Origin: Rhodopirellula sp.
GTDB lineage: Bacteria > Planctomycetota > Planctomycetia > Pirellulales > Pirellulaceae
DNA: 36,637 nucleotides
Reading direction: 5' to 3'
NCBI GenBank assembly: GCA_002701385.1
Contig: NZVD01000071.1
Coordinates: 96,569-133,205, forward strand
This document shows positions 14,129 through 22,855 of this stretch, piece after piece. Position 1 is the stretch's first letter; every line of letters starts with the position of its first letter. The position numbers were made by a program, and so were the translations under genes. The notes below the pieces were generated by a model that did not search any database, had not been told where the DNA came from, and saw nothing but the letters and a program-made list of their open reading frames with translations.

Positions 14129-16930
14129 ATGAAATACTCATCCTGTCTAGCTATCTTACTAATAGTAACCTTATTGACCGGTCCATCGTTCGCACAGGAC
14201 GGACCCCCGCCACCTAAGCCTGAATATCCTCCGCATACTCAGGTATTAGATGGTTACCAGAAAGTCGTGTCGACGGCTGATGGTGCTCGGAGCATGTACA
14301 CGTTGTATGTGCGTTCCAAAGATGGCAATGTCTACGCTGAATTACCTCCTAACTATGCCACCAAGCGATACTTCTTTGCGTTAACTGTGGCTAGTGGTGA
14401 TAAGTATGCCGGACTTCAATCTGGTGAAATGTATGTTTACTGGCGACGCTATAACAACCGACTCGCGCTGATCGCTCCTGATCTTGATACACGAGCCACA
14501 GGCGATCCTGAATCCGCTTCTTCGGTGAATCGGTTGTTTACTGACAGCATCATTCTTAATGTACCGATCGTAACCATTGGTCCAGGTGGTGGGCCAGTGA
14601 TTGATCTGGACTATTTGTTGGTTGGTAAGGCCACGAAATTTTTCGGGCCTCAATTCCGTAATCAGGAATTAATGGGGATGTATAAATTGCAAAAAGCAAA
14701 AGCATTTCCGTCGAACGTTGAATTGGCGTTTGAACTTCCAACGTCAACCGGCAAGCTATCTGCGATTCACTACAGTATTTCAGAATTAACTTCAAAGTCA
14801 GGTTATCGCCCACGTATGGCGGATGAACGAATTGGATATTTCACAACGTCTTATAGTGACTTAAGTCAATACGTTGATGATAAGACCGACGTCCAGTTTA
14901 TCAATCGTTGGCATTTAGAGAAGCGTGATCCACGCCTCAAAATCAGTCCACCTAAAAATCCGATCATTTTCTATATCGAACATACAACACCGGTACGTTA
15001 CCGCCGCTGGGTGAAAGATGGAGTTTTAGCCTGGAACGCTGCCTTCGAAAAGATCGGGATTTCTGATGCGATTCAAGTCTATTATCAGGATGCACAAACC
15101 GGTGCGCATATGGACAAAGACCCTGAAGATGTGCGTTACAACTTTGTTCGCTGGCTGAACAATGATATTGGTACTGCGATTGGGCCGAGTCGTGTCGACC
15201 CCAATACAGGACAGATCTTAGATGCTGATATCATCCTCACCGATGGGTGGATTCGTCACTTTCGTTATGAATTCGATAGTTTACTACCTAGTATTATGAT
15301 GGAAGGTTACAGTCCAGAAACGCTTGGCTGGTTAGCTGATAATCCTAACTGGGATCCACGCATTTCATTCGCTCATCCTGCTCAGCGAAATCACTTGAAG
15401 AAGAAGTTTGCTGAGATGAGTAGAGAGCCATTTAGTGGTCATCCATTAACCAAAGTAGATGGCACGCTTCTGGGTGATGATGAGTATGATGGATTAATTG
15501 GTCGTACGTCCCAGGTTAATGGAGCCTGTCTTGCTGCCCGTGGCATGGCTTTTGATGTAGCTGTGATGCGTATGGCATATCAAATCCGAGCGGCTTTGGA
15601 CGAACCAGCAGGTGAAGAGAAAGAAGAAGAGAAAGAAGAAGAGAAAGAAGAAGAGAAAGAAGAAGAGGTCATTCTGGATGGTATGCCTGAATCGTTCATT
15701 GGTCCCCAACTTTATCATTTAGTTGCTCATGAAGTTGGACATACTTTAGGATTACGACACAATTTCAAAGCGTCTGCTGCTTACACGTTGGAAGAAATTA
15801 ATACAGCGGCTAATAAAGGTAAGCCGATTGTTGGTTCTGTAATGGATTACACGCCAACGAATATCCGTTTCGATGCGGGTGATACTCAAGGTGATTATGC
15901 CATGCTTGGCATAGGACCTTATGACTATTGGGCGATTGAGTATGGTTACTCGTTTGAATCAGATCTTAAACCAATCCTTGCCCGTGTGACGGATCCAAAG
16001 TTGCAGTTTGCTACGGATGAAGATACGTTAGGCCCTGATCCTTTGGCTCGACGTTATGATTACGGTAAAGATCCGTTGAATTTTGCTAACGAACAGATTC
16101 AACTAGCCACGTTGTATCGTAGCCAGCTTCTTGAAAAGTTTGTGAAAAATGGAGATAGCTGGGCGAAAGCTCGCCGTGGTTACGAAATCACACTTTCGAT
16201 GCAGGCCCGTACGATTAGCATGATGGCAAATTGGATCGGCGGTGTTCATGTACTGCGAGATAAGAAGGGTGATGAAGGCAATCGAGCACCTCTGCAGGTT
16301 GTTCCCATCGAACAGCAGCGTGCTGCGTTGAAATTTGTTGTGGAGACAGCTTTCCAAGATGAAATCTACGCTCTGACTCCGGAATTGCTTGAGAGGATGA
16401 CGACGTCCAAGAAGTTGGGTGGATCTGTCAGCAGTGCCATGCGTGATTATGACTGGCCGATCCATGATCGCGTTGGTGCCCTGCAGGCCAGTACTTTGAC
16501 TTCGGTTCTGAACCCTACGACGCTTCGACGAGTCTATGACAACGAATTTAGGATTCCAGCCGATCAGGATGCCCTCACGCTTCCAGAAGTTCTGGATACG
16601 GTTACCGGTGCCATCTGGGGGGAGCTAGGAGTTCCTTTAGAAGCCGCCACCAATGTACGTAAACCGGCGATCTCAAGCCTGCGTCGCAATTTGCAGCGTG
16701 AGCATGTTAATCGGCTGATCGACCTTTCGATGACGAACAATGGTAGTAACGAATCGTTTAAGCCGATTTCCAATCTTGCCAGAGCGCAATTACGAACACT
16801 TGCAGGGCGGGTCACTGCATACCGCGAAGCGAATGCTGAAAAGCTCGATGCTTACAGTCGTGCTCATCTGGAAGAAGTTGAAAACGCGATTACCAAAGCG
16901 ATGGAAGCTGATTTTGTTATCTCTAAATAA
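14129..16930 (+). CDS. Large secreted zinc metalloprotease, metzincin type (DUF5117/DUF4953 family)
   Basis: The ATG at 14129 (933 aa) is chosen because a clean signal peptide starts there (MKYSSCLAILLIVTLL ... SFA) behind an AGGAA site. The N-terminal half matches the DUF5118/DUF5117 layout with QVLDGYQKVVSTADGARSMYTLYV. The catalytic part has HEVGHTLGLRH starting at residue 534, the HExxHxxGxxH zinc site, and a Met-turn in SVMDYTP. Directly before the zinc helix lies an acidic/basic low-complexity insert of Glu/Lys repeats encoded by a 12-bp tandem repeat. Members are exported proteases of unknown target in planctomycetes and Bacteroidetes. It ends 18 nt before a strong bidirectional terminator. 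Confidence 0.9.
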   Translation: MKYSSCLAILLIVTLLTGPSFAQDGPPPPKPEYPPHTQVLDGYQKVVSTADGARSMYTLYVRSKDGNVYAELPPNYATKRYFFALTVASGDKYAGLQSGEMYVYWRRYNNRLALIAPDLDTRATGDPESASSVNRLFTDSIILNVPIVTIGPGGGPVIDLDYLLVGKATKFFGPQFRNQELMGMYKLQKAKAFPSNVELAFELPTSTGKLSAIHYSISELTSKSGYRPRMADERIGYFTTSYSDLSQYVDDKTDVQFINRWHLEKRDPRLKISPPKNPIIFYIEHTTPVRYRRWVKDGVLAWNAAFEKIGISDAIQVYYQDAQTGAHMDKDPEDVRYNFVRWLNNDIGTAIGPSRVDPNTGQILDADIILTDGWIRHFRYEFDSLLPSIMMEGYSPETLGWLADNPNWDPRISFAHPAQRNHLKKKFAEMSREPFSGHPLTKVDGTLLGDDEYDGLIGRTSQVNGACLAARGMAFDVAVMRMAYQIRAALDEPAGEEKEEEKEEEKEEEKEEEVILDGMPESFIGPQLYHLVAHEVGHTLGLRHNFKASAAYTLEEINTAANKGKPIVGSVMDYTPTNIRFDAGDTQGDYAMLGIGPYDYWAIEYGYSFESDLKPILARVTDPKLQFATDEDTLGPDPLARRYDYGKDPLNFANEQIQLATLYRSQLLEKFVKNGDSWAKARRGYEITLSMQARTISMMANWIGGVHVLRDKKGDEGNRAPLQVVPIEQQRAALKFVVETAFQDEIYALTPELLERMTTSKKLGGSVSSAMRDYDWPIHDRVGALQASTLTSVLNPTTLRRVYDNEFRIPADQDALTLPEVLDTVTGAIWGELGVPLEAATNVRKPAISSLRRNLQREHVNRLIDLSMTNNGSNESFKPISNLARAQLRTLAGRVTAYREANAEKLDAYSRAHLEEVENAITKAMEADFVISK
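15614..15667 (+). repeat. 12-bp tandem repeat inside the metalloprotease gene
   Basis: GAAGAGAAAGAA is repeated perfectly 4.5 times in frame, encoding a Glu/Lys run just ahead of the zinc-binding helix. The repeat length is a multiple of three, so copy-number slippage would not break the frame. Confidence 0.9.
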
Positions 16931-16948
16931 TCAGTTCTGATACGCATA

Positions 16949-16986
16949 AAAAAAAGAGCGAGGCTTTAGCACCTCGCTCTTTTTTT
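16949..16986. terminator. Bidirectional rho-independent terminator
   Basis: Seven A residues and GAGCGAGG (16949-16963) pair perfectly with CCTCGCTC and seven T residues (16972-16986) around an 8-nt loop. It lies between the convergent metalloprotease (+) and sigma factor (-) genes and can serve both. Confidence 0.92.
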
Positions 16987-17003
16987 ATGGTTATGAAGAA
17001 TGA

Positions 17004-17786
17004 CTAAGCAGCGAATTCGGCCCGGCGATTTCTTAACTGCTTTTGTAGTCGATGCACCAGACTGCTATGCATTTGGCTTACACGACTTTCACTGAGATCA
17101 AGCGTTGCTCCAATCTCTTTCATCGTCATTTCTTCGTAGTAGTAAAGAATGATAATGAGTCTTTCGTTTCTACTCAGACCTTTGGTGACCAGTCGCAGCA
17201 GGTCGTATTTTTGACCTCGCTGTGTTGGATCTTCACCTTTCTTATCATCCAGAATGTCGATTTCACTGACATCCTTTTCACTATCAGTTTGATACCATTT
17301 TTTATTCAAACTGATTAATGAAACAGCATTGGCATCCCGCATCATTTTTTCGAGTTCCGGAACGGTCAGTTCCATATGCTCAGCCAATTCTATTTCGGTG
17401 GGTGCGCGACCTAATTTATCTGTCATTCGCTTGGTAGCGGCAGTCAGTTTTGTCGCTTTCGACCTGACAAGTCTTGGTACCCAGTCCATGCTGCGTAGTT
17501 CGTCAAGCATTGCACCGCGTATACGTGGGACGCAGTAAGTTTCAAACTTAACGCCACGATACAGGTCATATGCTTCAATTGCATCCATTAGACCGAATGT
17601 TCCTGCACTGATCAGGTCATCCAATTCCACTCCTTCGGGCAGACGTGACCAAACTCGTTCGGCATGATACCGTACTAAAGAGAAGTATCGTTCCATCAGC
17701 TGGTTTCTGAGTTCTTCCTGAGAAGTATCCTCTTTAAAATCCAGCCAGGTTTGGACAACATCTTCGGAGACTTTTAGTTTTTCCAT
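17004..17786 (-). CDS. RNA polymerase sigma factor, FliA/WhiG (sigma-28) family
   Basis: The 260-aa protein contains region 2 (YFSLVRYHAERVWSRLPEGVELDDLISAGTFGLMDAIEAYD, KFETYCVPRIRGAMLDELRSMDWVPR), region 3 (KLGRAPTEIELAEHM) and a region 4 helix-turn-helix (MTMKEIGATLDLSESRVSQMHSSL). The run FETYCVPRIRGAMLDELR is characteristic of the FliA/WhiG group that directs flagellar or developmental promoters. I chose ATG at 17786 because GGAGG precedes it; an in-frame ATG 12 codons earlier has no RBS. It has a structured leader and a strong terminator, and no flagellar or anti-sigma gene is adjacent, so its regulon is unknown. Confidence 0.93.
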   Translation of the reverse strand: MEKLKVSEDVVQTWLDFKEDTSQEELRNQLMERYFSLVRYHAERVWSRLPEGVELDDLISAGTFGLMDAIEAYDLYRGVKFETYCVPRIRGAMLDELRSMDWVPRLVRSKATKLTAATKRMTDKLGRAPTEIELAEHMELTVPELEKMMRDANAVSLISLNKKWYQTDSEKDVSEIDILDDKKGEDPTQRGQKYDLLRLVTKGLSRNERLIIILYYYEEMTMKEIGATLDLSESRVSQMHSSLVHRLQKQLRNRRAEFAA

Positions 17787-17787
17787 A

Positions 17788-17850
17788 CAATCCTCCATGA
17801 TTGTGAGGAGACCACGGCGCACCGGCGGCGTTCACGTTTCCAGGGTGCGC
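17788..17850 (-). promoter_or_regulatory. Structured 5' leader of the sigma factor gene
   Basis: On the minus strand a 7-bp stem GCGCACC/GGTGCGC (17850-17844 with 17823-17817) overlaps an alternative ACGTTT/AAACGT pairing, so the two cannot form together. Immediately before the start codon, CAATC-ATGGAG-GATTG puts the Shine-Dalgarno in a 6-nt loop. This suggests translational control, which is untested. Confidence 0.35.
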
Positions 17851-18071
17851 AAAAACGTCACCTCAGGAACCGTGCATACAGAGACTCCGTCCTCTGTTAG
17901 GTCTCAGGGGGTAATAGTCCAACAAAAGAAAGACGAGATGATTGCCCGTTGTGTTCCTACCGTTGCCGGAAGAGTTCGTCTATCTTTCGCAGTTTAACAC
18001 CCACGCGCAGGCGGGTAATTACATAGCAAGTCATCGGTTAGAAACTGCGCAAAAGTTGAGGATTACTCCGG

Positions 18072-18085
18072 TTTTTCCGGAAAAA
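18072..18085. promoter_or_regulatory. Palindrome upstream of the LamG-PSD1 gene
   Basis: TTTTTCCGGAAAAA is a perfect 14-bp palindrome, 38 nt before the ATG at 18124. It is flanked by the mirrored pair ACTCC (18065-18069) and GGAGT (18086-18090). It could be a dimeric repressor site or a leader hairpin. Confidence 0.35.
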
Positions 18086-18123
18086 GGAGTTTTCAGTAAC
18101 GAGCAGTTGAGATCGATCTTATA

Positions 18124-21100
18124 ATGAACTTTATGATTATCAAAACTTGGATCAACCTCTGTATTGGCATATTCGCATTTCTTCCGAGCGGGATGTTATT
18201 GGCTCAGAATCCTTCTGCACCAAAATCCTACTCATCAAACTACTACCCTGAGCTTGTCAGGAAAGACAAGCCGGTTGCCTACTGGCGGATGGACTTGGAC
18301 AACAATGGAATGATGTCTAATTCCGTTGCTACAGCTCCCGAGTTAAGGGGTAAGCTTGTTGGTGAAGTAGAAGTTTCCTCGGGACCTACCGGCCCGGAAC
18401 ATCCCAAGTTTGGTGCAGCGGAAAATACAGCATTGGAGATTCCCAATGCAGGTGGGCACATCACGGTCGATGACCCAGGTGATAACAGCCCGCTTGATTT
18501 TACCCTGGGGGATTCCATTACGATTGAAGCTTGGGTTCAACTATGGAGTGTCGGTGGCTATCGCTATATCGTAGGGAAAGGTCGTACCGGCAATCCGGAG
18601 TTTCCAGCTGAAAACCATAACTACTCGCTGCGAATTGCAGAACGTGGTGCGCTTTCATTTCTCTATCGCGGCATCGATTCCGAAGGGAAACAGAACTATC
18701 ACCGCTGGACGTCAAATGAAGGAGTGGGAGTGAGTGATGGTTGGCATCATATTGCCCTAACCTATACCTTTGGTAAAACGAAAAGTATCCGTGGATATAT
18801 CGATGGGAAGCCTGTTTCCGGCAAATGGGATATGGCCGGAGACACGGGCGCTAAACCGGTAGTGGACAACGATCAGCTATGGATTGGCTCTGCTCTTTCC
18901 GCCAATCCGAACAGTACCCTCAAGGGGGCCGTTGATGAGATTGCGATTTATCGTCAAGCGTTACCAGCAGAAGCTTTTGCTCAACGATATTCGTTCATTA
19001 GGAACGAACCAACCTTCGATCCATCCACCATTCCGGCGGACAAGATTTTAGTTCAGATATGGGAGGGAGTCTCAGAAAATACGTTTCAGTATCGTAGTGC
19101 GCGGATGACGGGATCTTACGAGGTGGATGCGTTTGAGTTTTTCCAGATTCCCAATAAATATAATGAACGTGCCATAAAGATTGACCGCTCGGCTCCGTTT
19201 ATGATCCGAGCGTATGGGTATGCAATGATTCCGGAAGGGCCGCAACGCATACTCGTCCGCGCACGAAATGGTGCTCGTTTATTTATCGACGACCAATTAC
19301 AAATTGAAGTTCCATTCTTCAATATCTCTAGTTCGGCCCATGGTAGAGTCCTAAAAGTACAGCGAGATCAGGCTCCGAATATTCGACCACTTCAACGTGG
19401 TGATAAAGAAGTGATCGCTGCAATCGAAGGTGATGGAGAAAAGCACCTGTTTCGTTTCGAAATGATTGTCGGCAGCACCAAACGTAGGCCGGAAACCGGA
19501 GAGACCTCAGTTTGTATCGCTGAACCCGACGGGGATTTTCGTATATTAAGCGACACCCTGGAGGCTAGGCTGACTGATCGGCAGTGGCCGCAGTTTATGC
19601 AACAGCAAATGGCCAAGATCACTCGCCATGATCGTGAAAACCGCGACTCGGTGTCCTTTTCAGAACAGCAGTACTGGCAGAAGAGGCATGAGGCAGCAGC
19701 ACGAATTGCCGCAACCTATAAACCAGTATCGAATCCAGGAAACCACTTTCCGGAATCGACGCATAACCGCATCGATCGATTTGTAAATCGGAAACTCTTT
19801 GAAGCTGAATTGAAACCCAACCAATTGGTTGACGGTGCGACGTTCTTACGACGACTTAGCCTTGATACGATTGGCACGATTCCCAGTCAGGATTTAATCG
19901 AGGAATTCACTCGTCGACAGGAATCAGGCGAGGACGCACGACAATGGGCGATCGACTATCTTCTGGAAAAGGACGGCTGGGCAGACCATTGGACTTCTTA
20001 CTGGCAGGACGTGTTGGCCGAGAATCCCAATATTGTCAATCCGACTTTAAATAACACCGGGCCATTTCGTTGGTGGATTCATGAATCACTGATCGACAAC
20101 AAACCGATGGATCGATTTGTTACCGAACTTATCATGATGGAGGGGAGTCGGTTTTACGGAGGCCCCGCAGGTTTTGCTGTCGCTTCGCAAAATGACGTTC
20201 CACTGGCTGCCAAAGCGCATATCATCGGGCAGGCCTTTTTGGGAGTTCAGATGCAATGTGCTCGTTGTCATGACGCTCCGTTTCATGACGTGACTCAGCA
20301 AGATCTCTTCTCGCTGGCAGCCATGTTGAAACGTAAAGAGGAAAGCGTACCAAAAACAAGCACCGTGACGGTTAGCGCAGACGGTCCTATCCCGAATGTT
20401 CCGATCACATTGAAACCAGGGGCTGTCGTCGCTCCGGAATGGCCCTTCCCGGAATTACTCAGCCAAAGATTGCCAGAAGCATTGATGCGTGGGGGAGTTG
20501 ACACTCGCGCCACTCTGGCAAGCAAGATTACCGACCCCGGCAATCTGAGATTCCCTCAAGTCCTTGTCAATCGACTGTGGAAGAGAACGATGGGATACGG
20601 CATCGTTGAACCGGTGGAAGATTGGGAGCATGGTACAAACATCGACCCTCATTTGCTTGATTTCCTGGGGCGTGAGTTGGTGATGAACGGATATGACTTA
20701 AAGGTTATTGCCAAGTTGATTTTTCAGTCCCATACCTATCAACGACGAAGTACGGACTTAACGGAAAGTGGCTTGCAGGCATTTGTGGGTCCTGTTCGTA
20801 GACAAATGTCGGCAGAACAGTTAGTCGATTCTTTGTTCGTCGCGTCCGGGAGGCCGTTTGATGCTGGTCCAATTAATGTTGATATCGATGGTGCTAGAAA
20901 CTATAGCAATTCTCTAAACCTCGGCGTGCCGAAGCGAGCCTGGCAATTCGCTTCCCTCTCCAACGAACGAGACCGTCCCAGTTTATCGCTCCCATTTGCT
21001 CAGCCATTTACTTCTGCGATGCAGGCATTTGGCTGGACGGGATCGCGTCAGAATCCGATTAATCAACGTGAATCCTCACCGAATATTATGCAGCCAGCCA

Positions 21101-21534
21101 TGATGAACAACGGACTATTACTGCGGGATAATGCACGTCTGGACATGGTCAGTGAGTTTACTGAATTAGCACGACAGGCTTCTTCGGTCGATGGATTGAT
21201 TAGTGATACATATCATCGCATCCTCACTCGAGCACCGATGGCGTACGAGCGTCAATTGTTTAGGGAATTGTTAACGGACGGGTTTACCGAAAGGTTAGTC
21301 GAACTCAGTGACGAGGAAGCAGAGAGGATTCGCTGGTCGCGTCGACTTCCAAGGAATATGGTCTCCTGGTCCAACCACCTAGACCCTCGGGCCAATGAAA
21401 TCAAACTGGAGTTACGGCAGGCAATTCAACGAGGAGCGATTGCTTCACCCCATCTGGACAGTGAATGGCGAGAGCGAATGGAGGACTTCGTTTGGGTCTT
21501 GTTTAATTCGCCTGAATTCTTATACATACGATAA
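18124..21534 (+). CDS. PSD1-type protein: LamG + PA14-like + DUF1549 + DUF1553, secreted
   Basis: This 1136-aa exported protein starts with a hydrophobic signal segment (about residues 8-27, ending LLAQ). A LamG/concanavalin-like domain (about 45-300, with VAYWRMD, DSITIEAWVQ and WHHIALTY) is followed by a PA14-like beta domain (about 310-480, with RARNGARLFIDDQL). DUF1549/PSCyt2 covers about 545-740 and DUF1553/PSD1 about 790-1130. A single CxxCH, CARCH at 712-716, could bind haem c or another ligand; the N-terminal PSCyt1 cytochrome domain of many family members is missing. Such proteins are abundant in planctomycetes and pair with DUF1501. Binding of extracellular glycans through LamG is inference. 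The partner gene begins 13 nt after the stop. Confidence 0.9.
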   Translation: MNFMIIKTWINLCIGIFAFLPSGMLLAQNPSAPKSYSSNYYPELVRKDKPVAYWRMDLDNNGMMSNSVATAPELRGKLVGEVEVSSGPTGPEHPKFGAAENTALEIPNAGGHITVDDPGDNSPLDFTLGDSITIEAWVQLWSVGGYRYIVGKGRTGNPEFPAENHNYSLRIAERGALSFLYRGIDSEGKQNYHRWTSNEGVGVSDGWHHIALTYTFGKTKSIRGYIDGKPVSGKWDMAGDTGAKPVVDNDQLWIGSALSANPNSTLKGAVDEIAIYRQALPAEAFAQRYSFIRNEPTFDPSTIPADKILVQIWEGVSENTFQYRSARMTGSYEVDAFEFFQIPNKYNERAIKIDRSAPFMIRAYGYAMIPEGPQRILVRARNGARLFIDDQLQIEVPFFNISSSAHGRVLKVQRDQAPNIRPLQRGDKEVIAAIEGDGEKHLFRFEMIVGSTKRRPETGETSVCIAEPDGDFRILSDTLEARLTDRQWPQFMQQQMAKITRHDRENRDSVSFSEQQYWQKRHEAAARIAATYKPVSNPGNHFPESTHNRIDRFVNRKLFEAELKPNQLVDGATFLRRLSLDTIGTIPSQDLIEEFTRRQESGEDARQWAIDYLLEKDGWADHWTSYWQDVLAENPNIVNPTLNNTGPFRWWIHESLIDNKPMDRFVTELIMMEGSRFYGGPAGFAVASQNDVPLAAKAHIIGQAFLGVQMQCARCHDAPFHDVTQQDLFSLAAMLKRKEESVPKTSTVTVSADGPIPNVPITLKPGAVVAPEWPFPELLSQRLPEALMRGGVDTRATLASKITDPGNLRFPQVLVNRLWKRTMGYGIVEPVEDWEHGTNIDPHLLDFLGRELVMNGYDLKVIAKLIFQSHTYQRRSTDLTESGLQAFVGPVRRQMSAEQLVDSLFVASGRPFDAGPINVDIDGARNYSNSLNLGVPKRAWQFASLSNERDRPSLSLPFAQPFTSAMQAFGWTGSRQNPINQRESSPNIMQPAMMNNGLLLRDNARLDMVSEFTELARQASSVDGLISDTYHRILTRAPMAYERQLFRELLTDGFTERLVELSDEEAERIRWSRRLPRNMVSWSNHLDPRANEIKLELRQAIQRGAIASPHLDSEWRERMEDFVWVLFNSPEFLYIR

Positions 21535-21547
21535 GGTGTCATCTGAA

Positions 21548-22855
21548 ATGACCAATTTTACACGAAGACGATTTCTGGAATTATCTGCTGCTTCGGCAAG
21601 TACTGTGGCCCTCGCTCCCGGCGTGTTGTCAGCAGAAGAAGAGCTGGAGCATATGCCCTGGTCGTTTGCGCCGGGGAAAGCGGAGCACGTCATCATGTTT
21701 TGGCTTGGTGGTGGTGCCTGCCACATCGACACCTGGGATCCGAAAAAAATGGGAGATGCAAAGGCCAGAAAGCCTGGATCGTACTATCCCGCCATTGATA
21801 CGGCCATTCCCGGTACCCAGGTCTGTGAGCACTTACCCAAGTGCGCTAAAATTCTTGACCGATTTAATATCGTTCGCACAGTTAACCACGGTGTGATTGA
21901 TGAGCATGCAGCCGCGACCAATATGATGCATACGGGTCGTATGACGACAGGTACGATTACTTATCCATCGATCGGATCAGCAGTTGCCTATCACCGCGGT
22001 GCAGCTTCGGAATTTGTTCCGCCTTACGTTTTAATCGGCTATCCCAATGTGACGCGTGGCCCAGGGTTCTTAGGTGCCAAAGCAGGGTTCGTGTATTTGA
22101 CCGAAACTAGCGAAGGACCAGGTGGGTTTAGTCGCAGCAGGGATGTATCCGACCGTCGTCAAAAACGCCGTGAACAGTTGCTAGCCAAAGTACGACAGGA
22201 ATTTACAGCCCGGGAACAGTCCGCAGTGATCGAACAGTATGACCAGACCATTGACCAGGCTTTGCGGTTGGCTGGTCCGGACTTTATGAGTGCTTTTGAA
22301 CTGAAGAAAGAGCCCGCTGATCTGCGAAATGCTTACGGAGGAGAATTTGGACAACGTTGCTTACTCGCGCGTCGCCTAGTCGAGCGGGGCAGCCGTTTTG
22401 TCGAGGTGTCTCATAATCTAAACTTCGTCAATGGAACTGGCTGGGATACTCACAATGATGGTCAATTGAATCAGCACTTGTTGATCAAAGAAATGGATAG
22501 TGCGTTATCTTCCCTGGTGACCGATCTGGAAACAAAGGGATTACTGGAGAAGACTTTGATTGTTGTTTCCACGGAATTTGGCCGTCCAGCAGGCTTTGAT
22601 GGCGGAGGCGGGCGAGGACACCATTCGAAAGGATTTAGTGTGGCAATGGCCGGAGGTGGTCTGAATAACGGGATCACGATTGGAACGACAGATGAGCTGG
22701 GAATGAAGATCGTCGATCGCCCTGTTTCTGTCCCGGATCTACACGCCACGATCCACTACGCATTGGGTACGAATCCACGGAAGCTTCTCTTTGCAGGCGA
22801 CCGTCCAGTACCCACGACAGATATGGGAACGCCCATTGAAGAATTGTTCGTTTAG
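21548..22855 (+). CDS. DUF1501 family protein, Tat-exported
   Basis: The ATG at 21548 yields 435 aa beginning MTNFTRRRFLELSAAS, a twin-arginine signal with cleavage near GVLSAEE. The body matches DUF1501, an alkaline phosphatase/sulfatase-superfamily fold. It shows MFWLGGGACHIDTWDPK, a region with VRTVNHGVIDEHA, and the late GRGHHSKGFSVAMAGGG that resembles the metal-binding end of that fold. A longer in-frame extension would overlap the upstream gene by 140 nt and destroy the Tat signal. It is coupled to the preceding LamG-PSD1 gene, as usual for these pairs. Its final four bases overlap the convergent DUF6807 gene. Its function is unknown. Confidence 0.92.
   Translation: MTNFTRRRFLELSAASASTVALAPGVLSAEEELEHMPWSFAPGKAEHVIMFWLGGGACHIDTWDPKKMGDAKARKPGSYYPAIDTAIPGTQVCEHLPKCAKILDRFNIVRTVNHGVIDEHAAATNMMHTGRMTTGTITYPSIGSAVAYHRGAASEFVPPYVLIGYPNVTRGPGFLGAKAGFVYLTETSEGPGGFSRSRDVSDRRQKRREQLLAKVRQEFTAREQSAVIEQYDQTIDQALRLAGPDFMSAFELKKEPADLRNAYGGEFGQRCLLARRLVERGSRFVEVSHNLNFVNGTGWDTHNDGQLNQHLLIKEMDSALSSLVTDLETKGLLEKTLIVVSTEFGRPAGFDGGGGRGHHSKGFSVAMAGGGLNNGITIGTTDELGMKIVDRPVSVPDLHATIHYALGTNPRKLLFAGDRPVPTTDMGTPIEELFV

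Larger units (their letters stand above)
17787..18123. other. 337-bp divergent intergenic region, sigma factor leader and LamG-PSD1 upstream
   Basis: No convincing gene is present. Near the sigma factor it holds CAATC-N6-GATTG (17788-17803), with the SD in the loop, and GCGCACC-N20-GGTGCGC (17817-17850), which competes with an ACGTTT/AAACGT pairing. Near the plus-strand gene it holds the palindrome TTTTTCCGGAAAAA (18072-18085), flanked by ACTCC and GGAGT. A TTG-initiated 60-codon frame (17942-18124) ends in a TAATG overlap with the next start but lacks other support. Confidence 0.5.

Noticed and set aside
17942-18124. 60-codon plus-strand frame ending in a TAATG overlap with the LamG-PSD1 start
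   Set aside because: It starts with TTG, lacks a clear Shine-Dalgarno and shows no recognisable domain; it covers a palindrome and probable promoter region.
21395-21547. Longer N-terminus for the first DUF1501 protein
   Set aside because: It would overlap the preceding gene by 140 nt and bury the twin-arginine signal.
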